64,000 bases of DNA from Sclerodactyla briareus (GCA_026419785.1 JAODTK010004343.1:107224-171223); one strand, 5' to 3'; positions 45,885-59,230 are shown, counted from the first letter of the stretch. Made by a program: numbers and translations. The notes: generated by a model not told the origin, from the sequence alone.

Positions 45885-46485
45885 CGTTGGCGACCCCCCC
45901 CCCCCCCTCACACCAACACCTTAACTCAAACATAATATCCTATTATATGTCTGCCTTGATATTTGATAACAGATATACATAGCGCCACCAACTGACCAAC
46001 TTCAGGTCATCACAGCTCACACCGGACTTTGAGGCAATGCGAGCTATTCCATCGGGGGTTTCCGAAAAAAATCCCAAATTGGCGGTCCGCGGGCCAAAAT
46101 CGGCCCGCTATAGATGATGCAGTCCGGCACACTATAAATACCCGTTAGGACATCATCTGTTATTACTGTTTTCTCAAACGGAAAATGTAGAATATTCACA
46201 AACTTCTTAAACGCTGAAAAACGTCGATGGCATGTATTAAAATGTCACTATCGATAAAATATCAAAATCACTTTTAGTCAATTAATATTGTACCACTATA
46301 TATTTTCCCGGCTATAGTAATGTGTTCTCCTGTTTGATGATAATGCTCATCTAGAACTAACATTTGAGACCCACAAATACCCTCTTGACAAATTTGTGCT
46401 ACGCTGCTTGACAAAACTTAGTGCCCATTTGCCCCACTTCACTTAATTTAAAAAAAACGCATGAACTGCTAAAGTGATTTTTTTT
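45885..46485 (+). repeat. Dispersed repeat, copy 1 of 2
   Basis: Matches 59460-60110 in the same orientation: a C-run, then GATATACATAGCGCCACCA, TCGGGGGTTTCCGAA, TTGGCG words near CGGCCC, CTATAAATA, AATCACTTTTAGT, AATTAATATTG and CATGAACTGCTAAA. The minus-strand frame in the second copy (59564-59881) is not conserved here, so it is not a gene. Confidence 0.7.
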
Positions 46486-46647
46486 TAATGTGTGCAGTTT
46501 ATTTTAAGTCGAGGAATTCATATTGTAACGGCATATGAATGTGTGTATGTGTGTGCATGTGTATGTGTATGTGTGTCTGCTTGGTGACACCATAACTGGA
46601 CCCCAGCTGGAATGATCAGCTCAACTCGTATGTGTTTTCGGGTAGGT

Positions 46648-47942
46648 CAGTAGCGTGATACAGAGGGTCCGGACCTCCCTTTTGGTTCAGAGTTTCCGAA
46701 ACACTAATGCATTCTACCAATTATGTGAATCCAGATAGCTTCTGGGAGTCAGACCCCCCCCCCCCCCCCCTTCCCCGCTATTTGATCTCACTGGTGGCTT
46801 AATGTACCCTCTACATAAGACATTGTGACTCTTAACAATGCAGACCCTAGAAAATTTGCGCGCTTCGCGCGCACTGTTGTTTACTCTCTGTGTCACTGTT
46901 ATGTGGTGTCCACGTGTTCTACATGCAGGGTCGGCAACACAAATAAGGCGGCCAGGCATTTGCTCTCTATGGAATTCTATCCCCAAATAGAATTGTTTAA
47001 ATAACGTTTTAAGACACGTTATTTGTAGGGGTGGTGTGAGGTGTTACACTATTTTGGGATAAATTGTATTGTGATACATCATCTATCGCATATAGGACAT
47101 CTTCCGTGTGAACCACCTCAAGAGTTACCCTAGGCCTTCTTCTACATCTCAGAAGAAGACCCATGATTGAATTTCTCTCGGTTTTTTCTTCATTGTTGAA
47201 GGGTTAATACTTAGTAGCATAAACAATAGATGAGGCAAAAAGAAAGCAGTATATTCCCCAGCCGAGTTCGGTGAGATCGTTGTAATAGTTGAAAAAAAAA
47301 TTCAAACGGTATGCAAAACACTGACTGAGGCTGATTTGAGTGATGGAGACTTATTTCAAATCCTATTTGACCGAAATGCACTGGCGTCCCGCTCAACCAA
47401 ATCATTGAGAGTGATGCCCCTCTTCCCTATGATAGCCGCTCATGCATGCAACAACCCTGTCGGTAGGCATCCTCTTCCCGTCATGGTTCCTGAGTGGGTA
47501 TGCGCAAAAATGTACAGACCTCGACAAGGCTCGTGCCATGACGGGCTATCTATATCCCACCCTTTTTCTATACCAAAACTGAAAAATTTCTGCACACTTT
47601 TCGAGTACTTTGTTAGGTCTACACAACAACCCAAAAAGTTAAGGGAGAATTGAATCCAATGAGTTATGTCGAAAATTGCAAGTTCTGACAGAGGGGTTGG
47701 TGAGGGTTTCGTGTTATCTTCGATCGGTCACTCAGGCGCGGATTCCGATTTTTGGGGAACAAATGACATTCGAGAAAAAAAAAGAAATGAAGTGAATGAC
47801 GAAGGGATAGACGTCATGTGGGGGGGGGGGGGGGTGGGGGGGGGTGGGGGGGGGGGGGGAGGGTGAGGTGGAAAAAGATGGACTGCCAATTGCCGGAGCC
47901 AAGTTGGACCCTCCCTCTGGAAAATCCTGGGATCCGCCCCTG
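46648..47942 (+). repeat. Left arm of a 3.2 kb long inverted repeat
   Basis: It begins CAGTAGCGTGATACAGAGG. Successive segments pair, inverted and in order, with the right arm: 46648-46710 with 49805-49888, 46790-46880 with 49625-49700, 46970-47120 with 49440-49605, 47365-47520 with 49140-49290, and 47720-47942 with 48920-49125. Exact shared words include GATCGGTCACTCAGG, GGGTATGCGCAAAA, AAATGCACT and GCCGGAGCCAAGTTGGACC. About 240 bases (47120-47365) have no partner. Open frames in the arm (47336-47653 and others) have no known domain. Confidence 0.8.
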
Positions 47943-48919
47943 TAGTGAGTACTATCGCTATTTGGAGTCAGGTCAAATGGCATCTTAGGTCACCAAATGT
48001 CCGAATAGTCCAGAATATTTGGTCCAATCGAATTGAAATTCGGCGTGAAGCTTCCCTATGTGGGTCTCAGAAGATTCCTATTGTTTTTTTTGTGTTGACG
48101 GGGGTCTTTTTTTTGGGTGGGGGGACTGGAGATTGTTCATTTTTTTTTTGCTTTGAAACACAACCACACATAAACTAACTCGACCTCACCTAGATATAGG
48201 TTGTGAAGGCTCATACTTGGTGTATGTCCACCCAACTCCTCATTTTTTAACCCAATTTTGGGGGGAAGTCTGAGGTCAACCGAGAAAGTCTGAATCCCCT
48301 TGTGTTCATTGTTATTGGAAATTTGGAAAATTGTCCAAAACTGATATTTTGTGACAAATTTAGGCTGTGAATGCGATCACTCGACACCACCTGTATTGAT
48401 GGGGAGCTCATATTGGTAATGTCCGCCCCCCCCCCCCCCATAGTGTGTACACGATCCTGTTTGTTTCGGCGATAGGTCGAAGGCCATCGGAGCTCACAAT
48501 GGTAAAAGGCTGTAAACCTTGTGAACACGACAAGCTCAGAATACTCGGTCCGATCAGGATAACTTTTGGTAATAAGTACAAGCACCATATTGACTTTGGC
48601 GCAAGCCCATGGTCTTATTTTTTCATGAAATATAATAATTGGGGAGGGGGGGGGGGTGTCGCTGGGTTAACATCTAGTGTTGCTTGCGAACGGGACTTGA
48701 TTGTTATTTGAGGCTACCTGAATACCTGAATCGGACTCAACGGATTTTTGGGGCCTTGATTTTGGGCAGGAAGCCACTTATAGTGCATTTTTTTTGGCAA
48801 TTGTGTGGCGTCTGTCACAACACCTTGAACTATACCGGTGAGTCGCTTGACCAAGTCGACATATGACTTTATTAAGTCTGTCATGTGATGTGTGTCATGT
48901 GTCATGTGTTTCCTGGATA
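47943..48919. mobile_element. Spacer of the long inverted repeat
   Basis: About 980 bases between the arms. It contains C- and G-runs (48424-48440, 48641-48656) and, on the minus strand, words like those of the composite repeat (GTCTGAGGTCAACC-type, GTGAACACGACAAG). No transposase frame is recognisable, so if this is a transposon it is non-autonomous. Confidence 0.5.
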
Positions 48920-49888
48920 CAGGGGGCGGACAGATTTCAAAGGAGGGGTCCAACTTGGCTCCGGCGGAAAAATGGCATCCATATTGTTTCATTTTCACTC
49001 ACCCTACCGCACACACGCACGTTTATAACCATTTTTCATACACTTTATTTGAAATTTTCTCTCGAATGTCTTCTTTTTTGCCCGATTATTTTTTGGGATC
49101 CACCCTGAGTGACCGATCGAGCTATCCGACACCCACCCCCTGTTTTGCGCATACCCTCTCAGTCAGCTCCAGGATGGGCAAGTAGGGGGGGGGAGGTACC
49201 GATTGGGTGCATGCACGAGCGTCTATCATGTGGGAGGAGGGGGTGTCACCTCATGGTTGAGAGGGGTGCTAGTGCATTTCGTCCCCCAATTTTGACCAAG
49301 CTGCTATCCCGCTCATACTGGTATTCGACATATCGTAGGTTTCATGACTGACTCCTGACCTGCGTGGTGGAATATTTGAAACCTTTCATCAGGATAGGTT
49401 TGATGTACAATAAGTTAACGAGACCGGCAATGTGCGCGAAGCGCGCCAAATTTTCGAGGTTCACACTAAAGATTTCCCTATATGCGACAATATTGTATCC
49501 ATACACTTTATCCATGAACGTGTGTAACACCTCAACCCATCCGCCACACAATAACGTGTCCCAAACGTAAATAATTTGATTTTGGGAACAGAATTCCATA
49601 GGGGGGTAATTCCTGCCCGCCTAGAGCGAAATTAACAACAACAGTGCGCCGAAGCGCGCAAGTTTTGGTCATGTCATCTTGTAAGGCATTTCCTATGTAG
49701 AGGTACATTCAGCACAGATGACATCACAAATCGGGGAATCGGGTGTGTGTGTGTGGGGGGGGGGTCCGACTCATCAAAAGCCGGCAGATCTACATTATTG
49801 ATAGAATTCCATTAGGATTCGAAAACTCTGACCAAAAGGGGGGGGGGGGGGTCCGGCCCCCTGGACCCCCACTCTGTATCCGCCACTG
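48920..49888 (-). repeat. Right arm of the long inverted repeat
   Basis: Reverse complement of the left arm with many indels. Outer end on the minus strand is CAGTGGCGGATACAGAGTGG, close to the left end CAGTAGCGTGATACAGAGG. A palindromic TGCGCGAAGCGCGC lies at 49432-49446 and a related word at 49645-49660; the left arm has its equivalent at 46857-46872. No clear target-site duplication is visible outside the ends. Confidence 0.8.
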
Positions 49889-52430
49889 CGGATACCCATG
49901 CGCCTGTCAATTAGCAATAAACCGAAACTGACCAAAAGAACAATTTGATCACTTTGTGAGCTTTATTAGCGGGCAGGACTTTTGAGCCGAGTTGAGCAGG
50001 GTGTTAAAATATCCACTTTTTTTTAAATCACTTTTTAAAACGCTGGGTTAAATCGACTTTGGTAACTTTTTCAAGGAAACGTCCATGCGCTTGTCCAAAT
50101 AGCAATAGTCCGTCCGTGAAATTGTTAAATCATGCTATTAATGTATGGGCCCACTTGAACAATTTGATCCGTTTCTAAGCGTTTTATAGCACCAAGGACT
50201 TGTAAGCTGAGTTGTGAATGAGTGGTCAGAGGATTTTTAAAGTGGTTCGTTAATCAGGTAAAATCATCCTGACTGACCTTTGACCAATTTAAATGCCATA
50301 TTTCCAGATAGGCTCTAAAACTGGTAATGGCTGAGCTGAAACGACTTTGGTATAAGGGCTGGCTCCCGGAACGATGCGAATTTTCAACCTAAAACTTCAG
50401 GCCCGTCATATAAGCCCTATATCTGCAATCTATATGCCCAGTGTGGTAGTTTGTTCTAGTGGTCAATATCAGCCATCCTGTCGAAACACCCGATATATCT
50501 CTTTCGAATATGCAAATCATCACGTGATCACGACGGTCGGTGTTATTGGGGAATAACGCTGGCGGTTCAGAAGTTTCGAAGTCCGGGTCATCTGGAGTCC
50601 ATTTTGGTTACAAACAGTAGCTCTTCTCTCAAAAAAAGGTCGGATTAATATGAAAGTATATCATATCCATAATAAACTTTCAAATTCACCTCTCATGTTT
50701 ACCTGTAACTCTTTTACCCCACATGTCCATCATGTGCGATGTTCAGGAATCCGCAGGTGAACGGCCATCTGGGAATCATTTCAGCCAAATATTCTTATGT
50801 GAGCGAACTGAACACAAAGAAAGCGTCTCCCCCCCCCCCCCCCTACCACATTTATTCGGATGGTCAGAAAATTTGTCAGGCTTATATTGTCAGCATTAAA
50901 AGTATTGCATGTGTTTTTAGGAATGTGAGGTCAAATGATATACAGACGTCATTTTTTCCCCATTTCTTTCACGAACGATCAAGCCAATTTTTCTCCCGCA
51001 GAATAGACTGCATGATAGAATATTATTAAATGTGTGGTTGATTGATGGTTGTTATCAGATCAAATCTGATTGACCCTTCCGAGATGTCAATGTACTGTCG
51101 TTCTTGTTCGAATTGTCAATTGCCTTTCCCTGCTGGCTTCATTACTACATACATTTAGCTCTTTACATATATTTGCTGTGTGCCCCAACATAATCTAGAT
51201 CTTTCGTATTTTTCCTTTCTTCGAACGTAACTCAGTATGTGCGTTGCAGTGGGCCATTGGTAAACGCTGGGTCTCACAGGTTTGTTATTTTGTCCCTATT
51301 ACTCTTTTTAATACTTTTCATAGATTCACTGAGTTTTTCACATCATAATAATTTTCGTATCTTCTAAATTGCAATATTTTTGGTCCACTTTACTCGAGAT
51401 ATTCACGGTGTTCCTGACTACTTGCCGCTATGCATTACAGGGTTGTTTGGGCACCTAAACAACAACACCAAAGTGGATTATTTTAGATTTTTCGTAGTAC
51501 CAATCTGATCCAATTTTGCTACTTAAGTTTGTTCCAACCGTATGATTGCTTTACCATCAACTGGTCAAATCTTCTCATCTACAAGTTTATTCAACGTCCA
51601 CGGTGAAAGTGTGAGCTTCCCAGCCAAAATGGACCTTCAAACGCCAGATATCTAGTTAAATTCTCCGTAGGTCTGCACCCTTTGGTGGTACGTCGTCGTA
51701 ACTAAGGTTTATTTTGAACACAGCCAACTTTCTATTGTGTACGCAGCGGCGACGGTATATTCAGTTATATGGCTCTAGTATAACTCACTGGTGCAACAGT
51801 TGCGTGTCAGCCATCAGGCTTTTTTAAAATGCCTCATTCTTAGAAAATTGTATAATTCAATAGGCCTATTTCAAGGGTTAGCAAGGAGTCCTACGAACTT
51901 GTTACATGTTTTCCTAAAATGAATTGCTTGTTTTATTATTTTTGCTCACTTCGCATAGCTGAGTATGTATTGAGTCAATTAACCCTAACCCCATACACTC
52001 TAGAACGAGGATGGCGTCCGTTGGAGTAGTAGGAACTATTCAAAGTAACTGCTACTGTATTCATAAGATACACGTGCATGCTAAACATGCTAGCTGATGT
52101 CCTTCCCGTTCAACGTGGAGATGGGTATCCCACTTCTAAAGGCGAAGTCATGTAAAAATTTGCTTTGAAATAGCACAGCTGAAAAGAGGATTATCAAGAC
52201 CCTATTCTCCAAACTTTGAGGTTCACGCATGTCGCCTATTGGTTGATTCCTCTCCGGTAAACTCGTGATTACAACAAGGAGACTTTCCAATGGCCGAATA
52301 TGCCTTATCGGTACAACGAATCGTCAAGTCATAAAAAAGGTCTATTCACATTTCCATGAACCATCCACCTTTAACACTGGGTTCCAGCTACTAGGTCACC
52401 GTCTTGTTGAACTTATAATCTCACGCCCCA
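49889..52430. other. No recognisable gene
   Basis: Related phrases (CCATGCGC, TGTCAATTAGCAATA or TGTCCAAATAGCAATA, then ACAATTTGATC and TTTATAGC) occur at 49897-49990 and 50082-50190, a short diverged repeat pair. A C-run lies at 50829-50843. The frames at 50739-51029 and 52090-52516 show no domain. Confidence 0.4.
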
Positions 52431-52432
52431 AT

Positions 52433-52494
52433 TCACTCACTCACTCACTCACAGCTTCACTCACTCACTCCCTCACTCACTCACTCACTCATGG
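52433..52494. repeat. ACTC tetranucleotide microsatellite
   Basis: TCAC/ACTC repeats with two short interruptions. Confidence 0.9.
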
Positions 52495-54239
52495 GATCAC
52501 CCAGCCTCCTCCCTGAGTTACACGAATCTGCTCCATCATGAGCCAGCACGTAAACCGTCCCCGCCCCACAGGCACGGAACAGGATCGCCCGCCCAGATGA
52601 TGTGGCGTCCTAGCACCGCATGACGTCAGTTGAGGTATAGGTTCACGCTTTCCTTGTCGGGCTGACAAAAACCCTTCGAAGCCAAGTAATGTCATATACC
52701 AAGAAAAATTATTTGCCATCTAAAACGCAAACCCAATGTTTTACACAATAGTCGTAATAATTGTAACCAACGAAGTCTCAGGCAGGGCAAGTGTTAACCA
52801 GTGGTACAGACAGTTAGTTACACACTCTGATCTGAACAACATACTCACACCCGTAGTAAACGACGCCGACTCCGTTTGGCAGAAACTGCAATCTTGGCGA
52901 TAAATCGTGTCGTGTAGGGTGGGTGGGGGGGGGGGGGTGGATACAACTTTACCGTACTAAAATTCTTTTAAAACTTTATTAAAGGATTTGATACCACGTA
53001 TATAATTGTGGCGCGGGTGATGGGTAAAGTATTTTTTTCCGCCGATGTATTACCAGGGATGAGATCGCGTGATTTGGCTTTAGTTGCGGCAACAAAATTG
53101 ATTGGAACTTGCTCAACCTAACATGACTCCCTGTGAAACTACTCCCATGACTGTACAGGTGCCACTATTCACCTTATTAGAATCAAAACTCCTTGTTAAG
53201 CTCACTGAGGTATGTTCGCATCTCTACGACAAAAACCTTTCTACCGCCTGATTCCAGTCGACCAGGTAGCAATAAACAGGAACTAAATGAGGAAGGAATA
53301 TATAACAAAAACGATAAAATAGTGGTCGAGAGATCTCTCTATTCGAGCTGGTTATCACGTGCAATATGCTAAGTACCTGATTTGCATATCTATACAGAAT
53401 GATTGAAATTCGTCGGATTTTCACGGAACTTGTTTGGATGTGGTCTACCTTTAGTTCCAAGTATTCAAATACACGCATGGTTATTGGAGTTTTCCAGTGC
53501 GTCTGATTTGCTAATTTTAATGCCTCTTTACATACAATATCTTTTTTTTGTTTTTTTTATCAAAGGAATGTTATGGTTTCTCTTTTAGTCTTGAGGAAAT
53601 CCAACATAGATTTGCGGGTCGTTCTTTATCTTCATTGCTTTACTCCAAAACCCCCCTCCCCAAAGGCATTTGATGGAGATTAGTTTGGTGTTTTCCGGGA
53701 AAGACTATCGATTAGCTCACCAGGTGTCCACTGCCCTCTTGAATACATTACATCACTTCAACAGACCAGCATTATTGGGGGGAGGTTGGTTCCCATTACG
53801 GCAGGTGTCCTTTGAAGTAGGGCCCCAGCGGCATTGGACACACAGACCACGTTTTTGAAAGACTGAGTTTATAGACCTGTTTGACTAGAGTGAGGAATGA
53901 AAATGGCTCGTTTGGGATTAATTCATGACTGGGATTTGTGACATGTCAAAAAGATCTAGAATCTCTTCTATGCTCAAGGTTTTCCATTTCAGGGAGGACG
54001 TGATTTCACTCACACTATCGGGTGAGCGGAAACGCCTAGTAACGATCTACCGAGCTTCGTGTTTTTGGAGACCATTTATTCAAGTTTCTTTTTTATTATT
54101 GACAGTGTAAAGAGACGAACACTCAGTTGGAGGCGAACATATATGTTGTAGGCATTTCTCTAATCTCTAACATGTGGGGGGGGGGGGGGGGGGGGGGCAT
54201 GTGAAATTCCTATCAGAGGAATTTAAAAAACTTAGTGCC

Positions 54240-54640
54240 GTTAGCAACTATGGATTATGTGTGGAGTCCATGATAATTTGGAGTCTAAAATTGACTCCAA
54301 GATAGGGGTGAAACGTGACAGGGGCATTGGGTGGCCAGAGAGACTATATTCAAATTTAAACAGGGTTTTTGTTCTGAGCGTGCCTGTAAGGACATTTGTA
54401 AGGTTGACAGAACTACCCAAGTCTTGGACCAATTGTCGAGTGCTTGAAGGTCACCCCGGAGTGCTAATCGGATTCCTTGAGGGGAGTCAAACTGTCTGTA
54501 CATACATCAGGGCGTCATCGCAAATAGCCGAACATTTGGGAACACACTCAGGCGGTCGTTCATGTGACAAAGAAAAAAAACGGTCCCAAAAACAGAGAGG
54601 ACTTCGGTTACGCAGAGGACTTCCACCGTCAACATTACGT
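54240..54640 (-). mobile_element. Non-LTR reverse transcriptase fragment, unit A
   Basis: On the minus strand, with 1-base breaks, the sequence gives VRLFADDALMY (about 54508-54532), the F-A-D-D catalytic motif of reverse transcriptase, then LQALDNWSKTWVV, NLTNVLTGTLRTKT and DSKLSWTPHI. This is the palm-to-thumb part of a Jockey/CR1-type protein (D-L-x-x-L-x-x-W ... G-V-x-x-D-x-x-L-S-W-x-x-H-I). Upstream domains are missing because unit A lacks the part kept in unit B. The 139-codon frame on the other strand is only its antisense. Confidence 0.7.
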
Positions 54641-55723
54641 TGGGTTCATGGATGTCTTAATAAGGATTCCCAATGACCAATCCTACTAATACTTACGCTA
54701 AATGCTGATAATAATTACTACAGTAACTTTTTTTCACCTATATTCGCACTGATAAAGGTCAGTAAACGGACAGTACTATAAAACTGGGCCTACTGCTAGG
54801 TGATAATCTAAACTTACCCAACGTAACTTCTAGCTACCCGCTAAAGCACCTCCCACGTTAGTACAAGTTTACATGAAGAACGATACATGCAAGATGTTTC
54901 CCCCCTCTTCAACTAATGAAATCTTGGATGTTGACTGCGCACAAAATGGTTGCAACGGCAGAATATTGGTTACAACATAACATTTCGGGGATACACCCTT
55001 GTCAGTAACGAATGTTGGTCCGAATTCAGTAAGAATAACCATTGTGTTTCCAGAGGTGAACAATATGCGAAAGGTTATCTGGAATCTAGGTCATATTTTT
55101 CATTCAGCTCAACTTCATGAGAGGAATCGGCTCTGTGGTGTAGATATAAAGAGAACTGCAGGAGGGGTAGAGTCGAGGTACTATTCTGGGGAATGGGAAC
55201 ACTGTATGTAATAACCACTGGAATCGCTTATTCCGAGACTATTTCCTGTCTGGAGTTATTCACAGTCAATTTCGGTCCACAATGCAAGAAATCAGGAAAG
55301 TTCCCCTTTGGCAAAATGTGTGAACTCCATATGGACAACATAGAGAACTGTAATTTGCACGTCACCGAAAAGATCATCCTGCAATTTGTATTGACTTTAC
55401 TATGAACTACGAGTGGAGTTGCCTTTAACTAACTGGTCAATGTGTACTTTACTTGTACAACTTGGCCAGTGTTGTTGCTAGTTTCAATTTGTGAGTTGCC
55501 AGTGTATAGTAGGCGTGGAGAGTCAGAAGGCAGCTGGGTCAATTTGTGTTACTAGCTTCAGCTCGTGTAAAAAATGCAGGGATTTGACAGTGGGTGTAAT
55601 ACTGCATTAGCGAATCGAATTGTTCCAAATAATTGTTATGTGTTTGTTCAAACCTGAATAGTAACACGTGGCCTTTCGAGAGGGTTCTATATCCCTACGA
55701 GGGGGTTACATCCTTAATTGACT

Positions 55724-55778
55724 CAATAGGCAATTCTCGCAACGCACGCGCAGCGTGCGTGCGAGACTTGGCCTATTG
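55724..55778. repeat. 55-bp imperfect palindrome, unit A
   Basis: CAATAGGC at the left pairs with GCCTATTG at the right, and CTCGC..CGCACGC pairs with GCGTGCG.GCGAG, round a GCA centre at 55750-55752. The same structure is kept in unit B at 61613-61668 with compensating-looking changes. Confidence 0.75.
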
Positions 55779-57339
55779 AAGTATTATTGGCGTTTTCACT
55801 GACGCGGAGTGAGCGCTGATTGGCAATAGCATAGCAGGCAGTGTAGACTAATCAATAACTGGCGGTCGCCTATCAGCGATCTCTTTCACAGAGCTCTGTG
55901 TTTAACTGATTTCACGAGCTAGGCAGTTAATAAAGAAAGAATTAGGGGAAGAGGCGCCCATTTTGTACCGAATTAGGGCCAAGTAAACATGCTACATGCA
56001 TTGAATCCCCCCCCCCATTTGCAAAATTAGGCTAGGCGGCGTCCTAAAACGATCCACATAAAAAAAAAAAAAATGCTGTGTTTACTTTATTAAATATTGA
56101 TCCACTGTATATAATGGTTGCGGCGGGTGATGGGTAAGTATTGTTTTCCGCCGATGTATATTACCAGGGATGAGATCGCGTGATTTGGCTTTAGTTGCGG
56201 CAACAAAATTTATTGGAAGCGCTCAACCTAACATGACTCCTAGTGACTACTTCCAATGACTGTAGTTCACTATTCAACCGTATTAGATAAAACTCCTTGT
56301 TAAAAGCTCACTGAGGTAGTTTCTATCTCACGACAAAACTTTCCTCACCCGGCTGAATTCCAGTCGACACCAATGTATCAATAAACCTGAACTAAAATGA
56401 GGAAAGGAATATATTCAAAAACGATCAAATAGTGTCGAAGAGATCTCTCTATGCGAGCTGGATACAGCGTGAAATATGCTAAGTAGCCTGATTTGCATAA
56501 TCTATAACAGAATATGAAATTCGTCGGATTTTCACGAACTTGGTTGATATGTGGGTCTACCTTTAGTTCCAAGTAATTCAAATACACTCATGGTTATTGG
56601 AGTTATTCAGTGCGTCTGATTGGCTAATTTATGCATATTTCTCAAATATTTTCTTATTTTTTTTTTTTAATTCAAAGGAATTACTTGGTTCTACTACTTT
56701 GTCTTGAGGAAATCCACATAGATTTTGGGCGGGTCGTCTTTATCTTCATTGGCTGTACTCAAAACTCCCCCTCCCCAAAGGCATTTGATGGAGGATAGTT
56801 GGTGTGCGGGAAGACTATGCTATTAGCTCAACCAGGTTCCACTTCCTCTGAATACATTACATCACGTACCAGACCAGGCAATATTTTGGTGGAGGTTGGT
56901 TCCATTTACGCAGGGTCCTTTGAAAGTAGGCGCCCCAGCGCATTGACACGACAGACCACGTTTTTGAAAGACTTAGTGTTAGACCGGTGTCACTGAGTGA
57001 GGAATAAGAATGCCTCGTGTGGGACAATTACTTCAATGACGTGTAGGATTTTGGGTGACATGTCCACAAATCTATGAATCTCTTCTATGCTCAAGGGTTT
57101 TCCCTTTCAAGGAGGCATGATTTCACCTTCACACTATCGGTGACGAGAACTCCTAGTAAGGACGAATCTACGCAGGCTCTGTTTGGGACCTTTCAAGTTT
57201 CTTTTTATTATTGACAGTGTAAGGAGACCACACTCAAGTTGGAGGCGAACATATATGTTGTAGGCAGATTCCTAACATGTGGGGGGGGGGGGGCAATGGT
57301 GAAAATTCCTACGGAGGAAGTTAAAAAAAAAAAACTTAG

Positions 57340-58620
57340 TGGCCTTTAGCAACTATGGGAGTTTTATTGTTGGGTCCTGATAATTTGGAGTCTAAAATTG
57401 ACTCCAAGATAGGGGTGAAACGTTATAGGGGCATTGGGTGGCCAGAGAGACTATATTAAAATTTATAGGGTTTTGTTCTGAGCGTGACTGTAAGGACATT
57501 TGTAAGGTTGAACGAAATACCCAAGTCCTTGGACCAATTGGTCTAGTGCTTGAAGGTCATCCTGGAGTGCTAAGATCGGTCTGAGGGGTCAAAACTGTCT
57601 GTACAGCATGCGTGCATCGCAAATAACCGAACATTTGAAGAAACCACTCAGGAGGTCGGTCCTGTGACAAAGCAAAAAAGGGTCCCAAAACACAGGATGG
57701 ACGGTTCGGTTTACGCAAGGACTCTCACGTCAACAAAGGGTTCTCTGGGGCGATTTGATAGAATTATTTAGCCTCAATCAAGTATTTCCTCCTTAAGAGC
57801 CATAAAGTTTCAATTTTTTATAATAGATGATTATGGGGACCTTGTCGAAGGCCTAGAGATCAAGTAATATACCTATCCACATGAAGAAAAAGCGGGTTGG
57901 TTGAGTGGAATAAGCCAAGTCATTACAAGTAGTAAGAAGTTGGCTAACGGTGGACTTGTTTTTCTACGGAAGCGTGCTGACTGGGGTGAGTATATACTTT
58001 TCTCCAAATGGTCCATGAGGTGACTTGACAGAATGTGTTCCAAAAGTTTCCCAAACACACTGTGTGATTGAGATTGGACGGTTTTTCCCGTTAGAACTTT
58101 TTAATTTATACCTTTTTTAGTGTGACATTTGCCTTCTTGAAATCAACGGGGAAAATTCCTGGTTTCAATGACTGTTGATAATGATACAAATACCGGGGAT
58201 TTCCTTGGCAACAATTTTGAGTAACCTAACAGGAATTTGATCTGGGCCAGAAGCCTTTTTCTCCTGGAGTTGGGAGAGAAGTTTTCAGACACCATTTTGG
58301 ATGACAGTTATGTCATCCTTGGCTGGTGGGTGGGGGGGGGGGTACACCCTTGTTGGGAATGGAATTACCACTTGCACGAGTGAACAGAGAGGCAAAGTAA
58401 TCATTTAGTGAGGCTGCCTTCGCCTTGGCACACTAACTTCTTTTCCCTGGTGTTCTAGGATGGAATGCCATAATGGTCTTTTCCTTTGACTTTTGACAAA
58501 CTTTGAACAGGATTCTTCTTGTTAGGTCTATGTCGGACTCTTGCGTGTGTCGAAAACAAATTATTCACCTATTTTTCAATAGGACTCCTTAATCAGTTTG
58601 TCAACGTGTACAAACCGTGT
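57340..58620 (-). mobile_element. Non-LTR retrotransposon relic, unit B
   Basis: On the minus strand, in order: AKAASLNDYFASLFT (about 58383-58430), KKASGPDQIPVRLLKIVAKE (about 58200-58260), GKLLEHILSSHLMDHLEK (about 58000-58055), AFDKVP (about 57834-57853), VLGP (about 57670) and the thumb words near 57400-57540. These are the standard fingers-palm-thumb motifs of a CR1/Jockey-type reverse transcriptase; A-F-D-K-V-P is motif A with its catalytic Asp. There are many frame breaks, no endonuclease domain is seen, and the F-A-D-D motif is damaged here. A dead element. Confidence 0.75.
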
Positions 58621-59139
58621 GTATGTGTGGGATTCACGAGGTCGTTAGAGGTCACTCAATGCGACTGATCGCATAATTTATTCTAATTTTAAATTTGTCG
58701 TTCTAGCTACCAAACAAACGGGGTAATTTGAAATGCACCAAAAAAGGTCATTCAATGTGGAATTGTAATCGGCTGTACGCAGACAAACCCCACTCTTTTT
58801 CATCATGACTATTGCACCACCTACTACCTACTATCAAAACAATCACTGAATCGTCGAAAAGCGAAGACTAGCGTTCAAGATCTGTTTAATTATTATTATA
58901 TTGTTGCTAACATTAGTGAATGTATTCAAAAAGACCGATTCATCATACTGGAATTAATAATTCTAGATATAGCTATTAGAAACTTAGTTATCGTGGTCAA
59001 AAAAGTGCCTACTGGGGATTAACTAACTATGATTTCACATAATGCTATCCCATGTGTAGTCTTCGGTAAAGTAGATGTTGCAAAAATACTTTTTTGAAAC
59101 TGCTTTACCCAAAACTACATGGGATATCATTAAGATGTC
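58621..59139. other. No recognisable gene
   Basis: AT-rich sequence upstream of the retrotransposon relic; it may still be part of its 5' region, but no motif is readable. Confidence 0.4.
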
Positions 59140-59171
59140 AATAAATAATAATAATAATATATAACTAATAA

Positions 59172-59206
<35 letters not shown>

Positions 59207-59230
59207 GAATAATAATAATAATAATAATAA
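59140..59230. repeat. AAT trinucleotide microsatellite
   Basis: About ninety bases of ATA/AAT repeats with a few interruptions. Confidence 0.9.

Larger units (their letters stand above)
52973..56084 (+). repeat. Direct tandem duplication, unit A
   Basis: Unit A matches unit B (56085-62006) almost end to end: 52973-54640 with 56085-57740, and 54655-56084 with 60500-62006. Shared exact words include CCGCCGATGTAT, GGGATGAGATCGCGTG, TTTTGAAAGACT and CATATATGTTGTAGGCA. Differences are mostly 1-3 base indels. A 2.75 kb stretch of unit B is absent here. A G-run (54176-54197) marks the same place as one in B (57280-57292). Confidence 0.85.

Noticed and set aside
47336-47653. 105-codon plus-strand frame in the left arm of the inverted repeat
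   Set aside because: The frame is not conserved in the right arm, as would be expected if the arms carried a gene.
54257-54676. Longest open frame of the window (139 codons, plus strand)
   Set aside because: It is antisense to the reverse transcriptase fragment, whose minus-strand reading shows the real F-A-D-D and thumb motifs.
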